The notes: a model not told the origin generated them from the letters alone. Shown: positions 9,209 through 17,513, numbered from the stretch's first letter. The stretch: 64,000 nucleotides of DNA from Streptomyces sp. MMBL 11-1 (GCF_028622875.1 NZ_CP117709.1:1054001-1118000), one strand, 5' to 3'. Numbers and translations are program-made.

Positions 9209-10305
9209 TTGACGACCTCCTTGGTGAGCGCGGCGGACGTGAGCCCCGGTACGGCGGTGTCGGCGGTCCCGTCGACCACGGCGGAGGGCTTCGAGCCGGT
9301 CGCGTCCTCGACGACTTCGGCCTTGAGGCCCTGCTCGCGCAGGAAGCCGATGGGCACGACGTTCTCCTCGAAGCGGCCGGGCAGCTCGATGCGCATCCGG
9401 CCGATCTGCTTGCCGCCGACGGTGTCCATCGCGGCGCCGAGGATCGAGATGTCGATGTTGTACGTGCGGGAGAGCTGGGAGATGACCGGCTGGGAGGCCG
9501 ACTCCCCCTGGAAGGTGACGTCGACGACCGTGCGGTCCGGGCCGGACGCGGTTCCGCCGACCGGGAACAGCTCGTGGGCCAGTTCGGAGCCGGGGGTGGC
9601 GAGGAGTTCGCCGACCGTCCCGGACTCGACGATCCGGCCGCGCCGCATGAGCGCCGCGGAGTCGCAGATGGTCTTGACGACGTCCATCTCGTGGGTGATG
9701 AGCAGGACGGTCAGGCCGAGCTGCTGGTTGAGGTCGCGCAGCAGCTGGAGGATGGAACGGGTGGTCTCGGGGTCGAGCGCGGAGGTCGCCTCGTCCGAGA
9801 GCAGCACCTGGGGGTCGCCCGCCAGGGCGCGGGCTATGCCCACACGCTGTTTCTGACCGCCGGAGAGCTGGCCCGGGTAGGACTTCGCCTTCTCGGCGAG
9901 GCCCACCAGGTCGAGGAGGTCCTTGGCCTTGCGGGTGCGTTCCTGGCCCGAGACGCCGAGGATCTCCAGCGGCAGCTCCACGTTGTCCAGGACGGTGCGG
10001 GAGTCCAGCAGGTTGAAGTGCTGGAAGACCATGCCGATGCGGGTGCGCGCTCGGCGCAGCTCGGCGCTCGCCCGCCGGCCTCGGCCGGCGAGGGCGGTGA
10101 GGTCCTGGCCCGCCACCGTCACGGTGCCGGAGGTGGGGCGTTCCAGGAGGTTGACGCAGCGGATCAGGGAGGATTTTCCGGCGCCGCTCTGTCCGATGAC
10201 GCCGTACACCTCGCCTTCGCGGACGTGCAGGTCGACGCCGTCGAGTGCGGTGACCTCACGGTCGCGCGACTGGTAGACCTTCGTGAGGCCCGTCGTGGTG
10301 ATCAC
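9205..10305 (-). CDS. metN: Methionine ABC transporter ATP-binding protein
   Basis: A 366-residue ATPase. It has Walker A GQSGAGKSS, a Q-loop in VFQHFNLL, the signature LSGGQKQRVGIARAL, Walker B VLLSDEATSALDP and the H-loop ITHEMDVV. A C-terminal NIL/ACT-like domain (about residues 265-340, QPVISQLSRTYNIDISILGA) senses methionine and inhibits transport in characterised MetN proteins. GTG at 10305 was chosen because the family starts with ITTTGLTKVYQ. Another in-frame GTG at 10320 lacks a purine-rich box. It is first in the operon and lies behind the leader peptide at 10522-10608. Confidence 0.94.
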   Translation of the reverse strand: MITTTGLTKVYQSRDREVTALDGVDLHVREGEVYGVIGQSGAGKSSLIRCVNLLERPTSGTVTVAGQDLTALAGRGRRASAELRRARTRIGMVFQHFNLLDSRTVLDNVELPLEILGVSGQERTRKAKDLLDLVGLAEKAKSYPGQLSGGQKQRVGIARALAGDPQVLLSDEATSALDPETTRSILQLLRDLNQQLGLTVLLITHEMDVVKTICDSAALMRRGRIVESGTVGELLATPGSELAHELFPVGGTASGPDRTVVDVTFQGESASQPVISQLSRTYNIDISILGAAMDTVGGKQIGRMRIELPGRFEENVVPIGFLREQGLKAEVVEDATGSKPSAVVDGTADTAVPGLTSAALTKEVVK

Positions 10306-10487
10306 AGGGGTTTCCGTCACTGTCGAGTGCGCGGCGCGGTGTCCGCCGGGCACGGGGCATTCGTCTGAAGAGACTGTCCGGGCCGGTGGGCCGGGGTCTC
10401 GGCATGGCTGTACGCGGCGGTCGGCCGGGGGGCAGCGCATGCACGGGCGCGCTACGTTCCGCGGGGTGCGGACGGCGCAGGCTCGGT

Positions 10488-10505
10488 CTCGCTTCGGGGC
10501 GCGAG
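10488..10505 (-). promoter_or_regulatory. Candidate attenuator stem downstream of the leader peptide
   Basis: CTCGC and GCGAG pair around an 8-base loop, beginning 17 bases after the leader-peptide stop and before metN. On its own the 5-bp stem is weak. It is listed because, with a second stem inside the leader ORF (10552-10566), it could give alternative RNA folds responsive to ribosome position. This is inference. Confidence 0.35.
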
Positions 10506-10521
10506 GCTCAGGCGGGGGCCC

Positions 10522-10608
10522 TCAGAAGGCGCGCATTCGACACATACAACGAGCACCGGGCGTGCTGATCGCCTCGGTCGCAAGGGTGCGGCTGCTCGTC
10601 GTGGTCAT
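10522..10608 (-). CDS. Putative Cys/Met leader peptide (uORF) of the metNIQ operon
   Basis: A 28-codon ORF (MTTTSSRTLATEAISTPG then ARCMCRMRAF, stop TGA) with an ATG at 10608, 216 bases ahead of metN. Its end packs Cys21, Met22, Cys23 and Met25 into five codons, in a protein dialect where both are rare. A hairpin (AGCAC/GTGCT, 10552-10566) covers the codons just before Cys21, so a ribosome waiting for cysteinyl- or methionyl-tRNA would sit on it. Arg/Cys-rich leader peptides ahead of sulfur genes are known in actinobacteria. Here the target is a methionine importer. No strong Shine-Dalgarno box is visible, so translation may begin at or near the transcript's 5' end. Confidence 0.7.
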   Translation of the reverse strand: MTTTSSRTLATEAISTPGARCMCRMRAF

Positions 10609-10646
10609 GGGCCAAGTAAAACAGACGTGAGGTCTCCGCGATCCCG

Positions 10647-10667
10647 ACTGTCCGCATAGCGGACAGT
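10647..10667. promoter_or_regulatory. Perfect palindrome upstream of the metNIQ leader (probable operator)
   Basis: Arms ACTGTCCGC and GCGGACAGT (9 bp, no mismatch) flank the 3-base centre ATA, 39 bases upstream of the leader-peptide ATG. The position fits a promoter-proximal repressor site for metNIQ. I do not recognise the binding protein with confidence. The rest of the gap up to the next gene at 10905 shows no other clear signal. Confidence 0.6.
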
Positions 10668-10904
10668 GCTGGATGGTCGGACGCCTATCTTCCGATTGCG
10701 TCGGCCGTACCCCGGCACACGGCTGTGACCTGCGGTGACGGGCTGTTCGCGGGTGTGACCCCGGGGCCGGGCGGGCGCCCGGCAAGCGGAATCCTCTCCG
10801 CCGGTTGTGGCCAAGGCCACGATGCGCGCCCCGGGCCGGTGGCCGCCGCCCCGGTGGCCGGGGCCGCACGCGGCGGGGCGTTCCGTCCGTAATACCCTCG
10901 ACTC

Positions 10905-11264
10905 ATGCTTGACGCCCTGACGGTCGCGGTCGCCGTGGCCGCGCTCGCCCTCGCCGCCTGGTGCGGACACGCCGCCTACCGGGACCAGCCGACGAAGGAC
11001 TGGCATTTCATCGGGATGGCGGTCGTCTCCGTGCTGGCGCTGGCCCAGCTGGTCGTGGGCGTCGTACAGCTGGCGCGCGGGGAGCGGCCGGAGCAGGGGA
11101 TGGCGGTGTTCCTCGCCTATCTGATCGGTTCGTTCGCCGCCGTGCCCGCGGCCGGATTCCTGTCGCTGACCGAGCGGACCCGCTGGGGTTCGGTCACGGT
11201 GGCGGCGGGCGCGGTCGTGCTGGCGGTTCTGGAGGTCCGGCTCTATGACATCTGGGGAAACTGA
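10905..11264 (+). CDS. Small integral membrane protein of unknown function
   Basis: A 119-residue protein with four hydrophobic stretches (about residues 3-22, 36-57, 67-88 and 94-112), so probably a four-helix membrane protein. I do not recognise a family motif. Codon use is typical of the genome. It overlaps or abuts the next gene, also a small membrane protein, suggesting a two-gene unit whose products may act together. Confidence 0.75.
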   Translation: MLDALTVAVAVAALALAAWCGHAAYRDQPTKDWHFIGMAVVSVLALAQLVVGVVQLARGERPEQGMAVFLAYLIGSFAAVPAAGFLSLTERTRWGSVTVAAGAVVLAVLEVRLYDIWGN

Positions 11265-11706
11265 CGTGAGCGACACCGACCGCCCCGAGGTGGCCACGGC
11301 CCCGAAGCCGGCCTTCGAGCTGGGCACCGGTCCCGGCCGGGTCCTGGTCTGGTTCTACGGGGTGTTCACGGTCGCGGCGGCCTCGCGCACGATCGTCGAG
11401 ATGGCCCGGGGCTTCGACCGGGCGCCGCTGGCGTACACGCTGTCGGCCGTCGCGGCCCTGGTGTACGGCTTCATCACGTACTCGCTGGTGCGCGGCGGGG
11501 AGAAGGCCCGCCGGGCGGCCCTGGTGTGCTGCGCGGCGGAGCTGCTCGGCGTGCTGGTCGTGGGTGCGTGGACGCTGGTCGAGCCGGCCGCCTTCCCGGA
11601 CTCGACGGTCTGGTCGGACTTCGGGATGGGCTACCTCTTCATCCCGGTGATCCTGCCGGTCACGGGGATGATCTGGCTGCGCCGCGCGAGGACGGTGGCG
11701 GTCTGA
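11245..11706 (+). CDS. Small integral membrane protein of unknown function
   Basis: A protein of up to 153 residues with a polar N-terminus and about four transmembrane stretches between residues 34 and 148. Two starts are reasonable. ATG 11245 has GGAGG upstream and overlaps the preceding gene by 20 bases. GTG 11266 has GGGGA at good spacing and lies just past the preceding stop. No catalytic motif is visible. It is co-oriented and probably co-transcribed with the gene at 10905. Confidence 0.75.
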   Translation: MTSGETDVSDTDRPEVATAPKPAFELGTGPGRVLVWFYGVFTVAAASRTIVEMARGFDRAPLAYTLSAVAALVYGFITYSLVRGGEKARRAALVCCAAELLGVLVVGAWTLVEPAAFPDSTVWSDFGMGYLFIPVILPVTGMIWLRRARTVAV

Positions 11707-11770
11707 GGGCCTGACCTCATACCGCCGACGCCGTTCTTGGGGTTACGGCCCCGCCGCGCGCGGCGCACGG

Positions 11771-12274
11771 TCAGGCGCTGGCCACGTAGTCGCGGTCGGC
11801 CGCGTCCTTCTCCAGCAGGACCATCCGGACGCCGTCGGCTCCGGTGACGGCCCCGACCCGGGCGTATCCGGCCCGTCGGTAGAGGCGCAGATTGCCCTCG
11901 CTGCGGTGTCCGCTGTGCAGCCGGAACCGGGTGGCCGCCCGCTCGGCGGAGAGTGCCGACTCGGCGGCGAGCAGCAGCCGGGCTCCGAGGCCGTGGCCCT
12001 GGAGCCGGGGGTGGACGCAGAGCTTGCCGATGATGCCGGTGCCGTCCGGGTCGGTGACCCCTCTGACCGAGCCGACGACCTCGTCCCCGAGCCGGGCCAC
12101 GAACACCAGGTCGTCGGCGACCTCGGCACGCAGCGATTCGAGGGTCTGGACGAGCGGGTCGATCCGGTAGTTGTCGTACAGCTCCGCCTCGCGCTGGAAG
12201 CAGAGGTACTGAAGTCTGAAGATCTGCTCGACGTCCTGTGCCGTCGCCGCCGAGATGGTCACGCTCATGCCCAT
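11771..12274 (-). CDS. GNAT N-acetyltransferase
   Basis: A 167-residue acetyltransferase. The acetyl-CoA loop reads VHPRLQGHGLGARLLLAAE, preceded by a GIIGKLC strand and followed by FRLHSGHRSEGNLRLYRRAGY, the classic end of the GNAT fold. The substrate is unknown. ATG 12274 was chosen because GGAGG lies nine bases upstream. An ATG seven codons upstream has no such box. It begins 17 bases after the sigma-like gene ends, so the two are probably one transcript. Confidence 0.85.
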   Translation of the reverse strand: MGMSVTISAATAQDVEQIFRLQYLCFQREAELYDNYRIDPLVQTLESLRAEVADDLVFVARLGDEVVGSVRGVTDPDGTGIIGKLCVHPRLQGHGLGARLLLAAESALSAERAATRFRLHSGHRSEGNLRLYRRAGYARVGAVTGADGVRMVLLEKDAADRDYVASA

Positions 12275-12291
12275 GTGTGCACGCCTCCCGC

Positions 12292-12864
12292 TCACCTGTT
12301 CGCCGGTTGCCTACCGCTCCTTTCCCGCACGGAAGGAGCGACAACCTCCGCAGCCAGCATTCTGCGCAGACATCCAAGGCAACGGGAACGGATCGGGCCC
12401 AAGCTCCCCTGTGACATACCCAACTCCCCTGCGATTTCCCGGTAGGTCGGGTCGCTGGGGGCGAACATCGCCTCCAGCAGCCGGGGGCAGCGGCCGGGCA
12501 GCCGGGCCATCGCGGAGCGCAACGCCCGGCGTTCGGCGGCCCCGAGCGCGGCGCGTTCCGGGCAGTCGGCCGGTCCGGCGGCGGGTTCCGTTCCCGCGTA
12601 CGGGCGTTCCCGCCGGGCCGCGCGGCGTCCGCGGCGGGCCTCGCCCCGTACGGTGTCGCGCACCCAGCGGGCCGCGTCCGCGGGTGGTCCGGCGGCGGCC
12701 GGGCGCTCCAGCAGCCGCACCCAGACGCTCTGTTCGAGGTCGGCTGGGTCGAGCCCGGCGGCCGGGGCCTCGGCCCTCGCCTCCGCACGCACCAGGGGTT
12801 GTAAGGCACGGACGACGAGGGCGGTGGAAGCGGCCGGGCCGAGGTCGTGGTCGAGAGGCGTCAT
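12292..12864 (-). CDS. Sigma-70-family (ECF-like) RNA polymerase sigma factor
   Basis: A 190-residue protein. Residues ~15-55 resemble a shortened sigma region 2 (LVRAEARAEAPAAGLDPADL, then EQSVWVRLLE). Residues ~130-175 form a region-4-like helix-turn-helix (LPGRCPRLLEAMF, PTYREIAGELGMSQGSLGPI, then RSRCLGCLRRML). The ATG at 12864 sets a start consistent with the region 2 fold. No anti-sigma gene lies beside it. The next gene in the transcript is an acetyltransferase. It might be a non-sigma regulator using the same HTH. Confidence 0.75.
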   Translation of the reverse strand: MTPLDHDLGPAASTALVVRALQPLVRAEARAEAPAAGLDPADLEQSVWVRLLERPAAAGPPADAARWVRDTVRGEARRGRRAARRERPYAGTEPAAGPADCPERAALGAAERRALRSAMARLPGRCPRLLEAMFAPSDPTYREIAGELGMSQGSLGPIRSRCLGCLRRMLAAEVVAPSVRERSGRQPANR

Positions 12865-12960
12865 GTACCGGCGGACGTGCTGGTGACGGCCGCAGGTTGC
12901 CCCGGCGGCGCGGCACCACCCGACCGGGGCATACGGGGGCGGGCGGCTGACGGCGCTCCC

Positions 12961-13060
12961 CCGGTACGAGAGGCACGCCCCCGGTACGAGAGGCACGCCC
13001 CCGGTACGAGAAGTGCGCCGCGGGCGCGAGAGATGCGCCGTAGGTGCGAGAGGTGCGCCG
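12961..13060. repeat. Five-copy 20-bp tandem repeat
   Basis: Units start at 12961, 12981, 13001, 13021 and 13041. The first two are identical (CCGGTACGAGAGGCACGCCC). The third to fifth drift but keep the GCGAGAGRTGCGCCG or CGAGAAGTGCGCCG core and exact 20-base spacing. The array lies between the sigma-like gene and the phosphodiesterase gene, 97 bases upstream of the sigma-like ATG. Two helical turns per unit would place copies on one DNA face. Confidence 0.85.
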
Positions 13061-13078
13061 CGCCCGCCCCGTACCGGG

Positions 13079-14236
13079 TCAGCGCTCCGCGAAGTCCGCC
13101 GCGGCGAGCAGGGCCGTGTCCGGATGGTCGGCGAAGATGCCGTCGATGCCGGTGGCGAGGTAGGCGGCGCAGGCGCCGAACACGTCGCCGTACGCGTTGG
13201 GGTCGGTGCCGCGCCGGAAGTCGGCGGGCAGGAACCTGTTCTCGTTGCGCAGCGTGTACGGGTGCAGCCGCAGGCCCTTGGCGTGCGCGTCCCGTACGAG
13301 CGTGGTCGGGGTGGTGAGCCGCCCCGAGGCGTCCTTGGGGATGACGAGATCGAGGGTGGGGCCGATGCCCTGGGCGAAGGAGGCCATCCACTTCAGCCCG
13401 GCGGGGGTCACCAGGTCGGCGACCGTGCGCGGGTCGCCCGACTCGACGAAGTCCCAGGGGCGCTCCTTCGGCCCGGAGAGCAGGACGATGCGCGGGGTGT
13501 CGACGAGGCGCGCGAGGCGCTGGACCGAGCCGGGCTCGAAGGACTGGAGGATGAGCGCGGAGTTCCGGCGGTCGCGGCCGTAGCGGCGCAGCAGCCGGGC
13601 GAGCGGCTCCTCCAGTCCGAGGCCCAGCTCGCGGAAGTAGGTGGGGTGCTTGGTCTCCACGTACAGCCAGACCGGCTTCGAGCGCTTGCGGCCCTCCTTC
13701 TCCGCCCAGCGCAGCACCTCCTCGAAGGTGGGGATCGTCCAGCGGCCGTCGTAGAGGGTGTTGTCCGGCCGGGTGCCCGGGATGCGCTCCTGGGCCCGCA
13801 GGGTCTTCAGCTCGGCGAGGGTGAAGTCCTCGGTGAACCAGCCGGTCAGGGAGACCCCGTCCACGCTCTTGGTGGTTCTGCGGCCGGCGAACTCGGGGTG
13901 GTCGGCGACGTCGGTGGTGGCGGTGATGTCGTTCTCGTGACGGCAGACGAGGTGGCCGTCCTTGGTCGGCACGAGGTCCTGCTCGACGATGTGCGCACCC
14001 ATGTCGAGGGCCAGCTGGTAGGAGCCGAGGGTGTGCTCGGGGCGGTAGCCGCTGGCTCCTCGGTGGCCGATCACCGTCGGCACGGGCAGATCGCGCAGCG
14101 ATCCGTGGCCGCCGCCGTGGCCGCGGCCCCGCTCGGCCGCCTCGGCGGTGGCGGGCAGGCCCAGGGCCGCGGTACCGAGGACCGCGGCGCCCAGGAGGCT
14201 CCGTCGGCCAGGGCTCTTCCGCGCACGCTCCGTCAT
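13079..14236 (-). CDS. Secreted glycerophosphodiester phosphodiesterase (Tat signal)
   Basis: A 385-residue GDPD-family enzyme that hydrolyses glycerophosphodiesters to sn-glycerol-3-phosphate and an alcohol. The twin-arginine signal KSPGRRSLLGAAVLG with an AEA cleavage site points to export in folded form. Catalytic features are IGHRGASGYRPEHTLGSYQL (His-Arg and Glu), VEQDLVPTKDGHLVCRHEN (Glu-Asp metal site, His) and YVETKHP. ATG 14236 has GAGGAG seven bases upstream. It diverges from the acyltransferase gene at 14500. Phosphate control is common for such genes, but no PHO box was identified. Confidence 0.92.
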   Translation of the reverse strand: MTERARKSPGRRSLLGAAVLGTAALGLPATAEAAERGRGHGGGHGSLRDLPVPTVIGHRGASGYRPEHTLGSYQLALDMGAHIVEQDLVPTKDGHLVCRHENDITATTDVADHPEFAGRRTTKSVDGVSLTGWFTEDFTLAELKTLRAQERIPGTRPDNTLYDGRWTIPTFEEVLRWAEKEGRKRSKPVWLYVETKHPTYFRELGLGLEEPLARLLRRYGRDRRNSALILQSFEPGSVQRLARLVDTPRIVLLSGPKERPWDFVESGDPRTVADLVTPAGLKWMASFAQGIGPTLDLVIPKDASGRLTTPTTLVRDAHAKGLRLHPYTLRNENRFLPADFRRGTDPNAYGDVFGACAAYLATGIDGIFADHPDTALLAAADFAER

Positions 14237-14499
14237 GAATGCTCCTCGCTTGGTGTTGTCCGGGACCGGTCGAGCGAGGCCCGATCGTAGGCTGGGAGGT
14301 GTACGGGAAGGCGGACCGTCGGCCAACATGGCGCAAACACACGTCAACACCGCCGATCCGCTTCGTGAACCCGATGTGCGATCAGGGCATACCCGCGAGT
14401 ATCGTCCTCACCTGCACCGACCATCACCCGTCGGCACCGGCCACCGCCCGTACGACCCATTCCATCGCGGCCGGCCAGGCCACGACACCGGAGGAACCG

Positions 14500-15171
14500 T
14501 TGTCCCGTCTCACGGTCATCAAGGCAGTGCTCGGACCGATTCTGCGTCTGATGTTCCGTCCACAGGTGGAAGGCGTCGAGAACATTCCCGGGACCGGGCC
14601 GGTGATCCTGGCGGGCAACCACCTCACGTTCATCGACTCGATGATCATGCCGATCTGCTGCGACCGGCCGGTGTTCTACATCGGCAAGGACGAGTACGTC
14701 ACGGGCAAGGGCCTCAAGGGCCGGCTGATGGCCTGGTTCTTCACCGGCTGCGGCATGATCCCGGTGGACCGGGACGGCGGCCGGGGCGGGGTCGCGGCGC
14801 TGATGACGGGGCGCCGGGTGCTGGAGCAGGGACAGGCCTTCGCGATCTACCCCGAGGGCACCCGCTCCCCCGACGGCCGGCTCTACCGGGGCCGGACGGG
14901 TATCGCGCGGCTGACGCTCATGACGGGCGCTCCGGTGATCCCGTTCGCGATGATCGGGACCGACAAGCTGCAGCCGGGCGGCGCGGGCCTGCCCCGGCCG
15001 GGCAAGGTCACGGTGCGGTTCGGTGAGCCGATGGAGTTCTCGCGCTACGAGGGCATGGACCGCGACCGCTATGTGCTGCGGGCGGTGACCGACTCGGTGA
15101 TGGCCGAGGTGATGCGGCTGTCCGGCCAGGAGTACGTGGACATGTACGCGACGAAGGCGAAGGCCGCCTGA
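14500..15171 (+). CDS. 1-acyl-sn-glycerol-3-phosphate acyltransferase (PlsC-like)
   Basis: A 223-residue lysophospholipid acyltransferase, which acylates a lysophosphatidate-type substrate at the membrane. The motif I block is NHLTFIDSM (H-x4-D) and motif III is YPEGTRSPDGRL. The PVDRDGG and PVIPFAMIGTDKL segments are also typical. TTG at 14500 is preferred to upstream starts because GGAGG lies five bases before it and the family fold begins there with SRLTVIKAVLGP. The upstream extension has no conserved sequence. It diverges from a phosphodiesterase gene, so both may concern lipid turnover. Confidence 0.88.
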   Translation: MSRLTVIKAVLGPILRLMFRPQVEGVENIPGTGPVILAGNHLTFIDSMIMPICCDRPVFYIGKDEYVTGKGLKGRLMAWFFTGCGMIPVDRDGGRGGVAALMTGRRVLEQGQAFAIYPEGTRSPDGRLYRGRTGIARLTLMTGAPVIPFAMIGTDKLQPGGAGLPRPGKVTVRFGEPMEFSRYEGMDRDRYVLRAVTDSVMAEVMRLSGQEYVDMYATKAKAA

Positions 15172-15190
15172 CCGGTACGGCGGTTACGGC

Positions 15191-15226
15191 GAAGGGCCCG
15201 CGCTCCCTCCGGGGCGCGGGCCCTTC
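15191..15226. terminator. Bidirectional hairpin terminator
   Basis: A perfect 13-bp stem (GAAGGGCCCGCGC with GCGCGGGCCCTTC) with a 10-base loop. It sits between the acyltransferase (+) and the MFS gene (-), which converge here. Confidence 0.8.
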
Positions 15227-15236
15227 CTCGTACGGT

Positions 15237-16781
15237 CTACGGGTGCTCGACGCCGTCCTCCAGCTTCTGGCCCCGCAGCAGGAACCAGGCCGCGACCGCC
15301 GCCGCCAGCAGCACCGCCGCACCGACGCCCGCGGCCGACCGCAGTCCGTCGACGAACGCCTCCTGGGCGGCCGAGACCAGCGGCCCCGCCTGGGCGGCGG
15401 GCAGTGCCCCGGCGGCTTCGACCGCCCCGCCGAGCGACTCGTGGGCGGCCGATTCGACGTCGGCGGGGATGCCCGACGGGGTCGGGAAGCCCCGGTAGAC
15501 GCCGGTGACGATGGAGCCGAGCAGGGCGATGCCGAGGGCCGCGCCCAGTTCGTAGGCCGTCTCGGAGACGGCGGACGCGGAGCCCGCCTGCTCCTTCGGG
15601 ACGCTGGAGAGGATCACGTCGGCGGTGACGGTGAAGGCGAGGCCCGCGCCGACACCGACGACCAGCAGCATGGAGCCGAGCAGTGGGTACCCGGTGTGCT
15701 GGTCGAGCAGCGTCACACTGCCCAGGGCGAGACCGACCGCCGCCAGACCGCCCGAGACGACGGAGCGGACCGAGTAGCGGCGGGCGGCGAACCCGGCCAG
15801 CAGACCGGCGGTCACCGCGCCGATCGCGGCGGGCAGTTCGGCGAGCCCGGCCTCCAGCGGCCCACGGCCCTGCACCAGTTGCAGGAACTGGGAGAGGAAG
15901 AAGACCAGACCCGACAGACCGAGGATGGTCAGCAGATCGGCGAGGACGGCGCCGGAGAAGCCCCGGTGCTGGAAGAGCCGCATGTCCAGCAGGGGCGCGG
16001 GCAGCCGCAGCTGCCTGCGGACGAACCAGGTGAGTGCGGTGACGCCGCCGACGGCCGCCGCCCCGGCCCCCCAGCTCACCCCGTGCGCGGCCGCCTCCTT
16101 GATGGCGTACACGACACCGATCATGCCGACCAGGGAGAGCCCGACGCTGAGCATGTCCCACGGGCCGGGGGCCGGGTTCCTGGACTCCGGGATCAGCTTG
16201 ACGCCGACGACGACGAGGACGGCCATCACGGGCAGGTTGATGAGGAAGACCGAACCCCACCAGAAGTGTTCGAGCAGGAACCCGCCGACGACCGGGCCGA
16301 CGGCCGCGCCCGCCGAGGCCATCGCGCCCCAGATCCCGATGGCGAGGCTGCGCTCGCGCGGGTCGTGGAAGAGGTTGCGGATCAGGGCCAGCGTGGACGG
16401 CATCAGGGTGGCGCCCGCGACGCCGAGCAGCGCCCGGGCCACGATCATCATCTCGGGCGTGGTCGCGTACGCGTTGAGCACGGAGACCGCGCCGAACGCG
16501 ACGGCGCCGACCAGCAGCAGCTTCTTGCGGCCGATGCGGTCGCCGAGGCTGCCCATCGAGACGAGCAGACCGGCGATGACGAAGGAGTAGACGTCACCGA
16601 TCCAGAGCAGCTGGGTGCCGGTCGGTTCGAGGTCCTCGCTGAGGAACGGGGTGGCGAGACCGAGGACGGTCGCGTCGACGGCCACGAGCAGCACGGCGAG
16701 GACGAGGACGGCGAGCGCGATCCACCGCCCCGGGCGGCGTACGGCGTCCGGGGTGTCCGGGTTCCGGTCGGTGCTGGTCAT
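15237..16781 (-). CDS. MFS drug-efflux transporter, 14-helix EmrB/QacA type (DHA2)
   Basis: A 514-residue proton-coupled exporter. Visible features are ALAVLVLAVLLVAVDATVLG in helix 1, the motif A loop GSLGDRIGRKK and motif C in helix 5 (GAMASAGAAVGPVVGGFLLE). About 14 hydrophobic stretches follow. The ATG overlaps the stop of the upstream TetR gene by four bases, so regulator and pump are translated together. This arrangement and the operator at 17349 imply induction by a substrate of the pump. Whether that is an antibiotic, dye or metabolite is unknown. Confidence 0.92.
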   Translation of the reverse strand: MTSTDRNPDTPDAVRRPGRWIALAVLVLAVLLVAVDATVLGLATPFLSEDLEPTGTQLLWIGDVYSFVIAGLLVSMGSLGDRIGRKKLLLVGAVAFGAVSVLNAYATTPEMMIVARALLGVAGATLMPSTLALIRNLFHDPRERSLAIGIWGAMASAGAAVGPVVGGFLLEHFWWGSVFLINLPVMAVLVVVGVKLIPESRNPAPGPWDMLSVGLSLVGMIGVVYAIKEAAAHGVSWGAGAAAVGGVTALTWFVRRQLRLPAPLLDMRLFQHRGFSGAVLADLLTILGLSGLVFFLSQFLQLVQGRGPLEAGLAELPAAIGAVTAGLLAGFAARRYSVRSVVSGGLAAVGLALGSVTLLDQHTGYPLLGSMLLVVGVGAGLAFTVTADVILSSVPKEQAGSASAVSETAYELGAALGIALLGSIVTGVYRGFPTPSGIPADVESAAHESLGGAVEAAGALPAAQAGPLVSAAQEAFVDGLRSAAGVGAAVLLAAAVAAWFLLRGQKLEDGVEHP

Positions 16782-17329
16782 CGCTCCACGCTCCGGCGTG
16801 CTCCGCCGAGCAGCAGCTCGACGATCATGTGCTGGAAATCCTGTGCGGCGACCCGCCCCGCCTGGACGGCCCAGGCGCCGGTGCCGATGAGCCCGTAGAG
16901 GGCCTCCGTCAGCCAGGCGGGGGTGAGGTCGATACGGAACTCGCCGCGCTCCTGGCCCCGGCGGAAGAAGGCGGAGACGCGGGCGTCGGCCCGGTTCCAG
17001 CCCTCGTTGACCGCGTCGCCCTCGAAGAGCTGGTTCTCGTTGACGAGGAAGGACAGCAGCCCGGCGCTGGGCTCGACGGCCGCGATGAGGCGGCGCAGCC
17101 CCTCCTCGGAGGTGTCCTCGTCGAGCCGGGCGGCGTCGAGGGCCGCCTCGAACTCCTGGATGCCGAGATTCTCCAGCGCCCTCACCAGGGCGTCGCGCCC
17201 GGCGAAGTGGCGGTGGAGGGTGGCCCGGCCGATGCCCGCCGCCCTGGCGACCTCGTCCATGGTGGCGGTCGATTTGCGGGTCAGCAGGGCGGCGGCGCTG
17301 CGCAGCACCTGCTCACGGTCGAGAGTCAT
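16778..17329 (-). CDS. TetR-family repressor of the adjacent MFS pump
   Basis: A 183-residue regulator. The N-terminal HTH is TMDEVARAAGIGRATLHRHF at about residues 23-42. The rest is a divergent helical ligand-binding domain with a TetR_C-like end. ATG 17329 sits 20 bases from the operator palindrome. An in-frame ATG at 17347 is also possible and would give six more residues. First gene of a two-gene operon with the pump. Autorepression through the palindrome is the simplest model. Confidence 0.9.
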   Translation of the reverse strand: MTLDREQVLRSAAALLTRKSTATMDEVARAAGIGRATLHRHFAGRDALVRALENLGIQEFEAALDAARLDEDTSEEGLRRLIAAVEPSAGLLSFLVNENQLFEGDAVNEGWNRADARVSAFFRRGQERGEFRIDLTPAWLTEALYGLIGTGAWAVQAGRVAAQDFQHMIVELLLGGARRSVER

Positions 17330-17348
17330 GAGACAACCATAACCCATC

Positions 17349-17366
17349 TGAGACGGACTCGTCTCA
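17349..17366. promoter_or_regulatory. TetR operator palindrome
   Basis: Perfect arms TGAGACG and CGTCTCA separated by GACT, just upstream of the tetR start. The size and symmetry are those of TetR-family operators. A repressor here would block tetR-MFS transcription. Confidence 0.7.
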
Positions 17367-17513
17367 CCGTAGGGTGTGCGCGGCCTCCCCGGGGAAGCGC
17401 GGAGGAAGGGAAGGGGACGGCCGGGGAGAGAGGGCGGCCGGGGCAGGCAGGAGGGGGAACAAAAAAAGTGGCCGGAGGTGAAAGCACTCCTTGCCACTCT
17501 CAAGTTATAGCGC

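Noticed and set aside
10306..10640. Possible SAM riboswitch upstream of metN
   Set aside because: No S-box-like conserved core is visible. The leader-peptide arrangement explains the region better.
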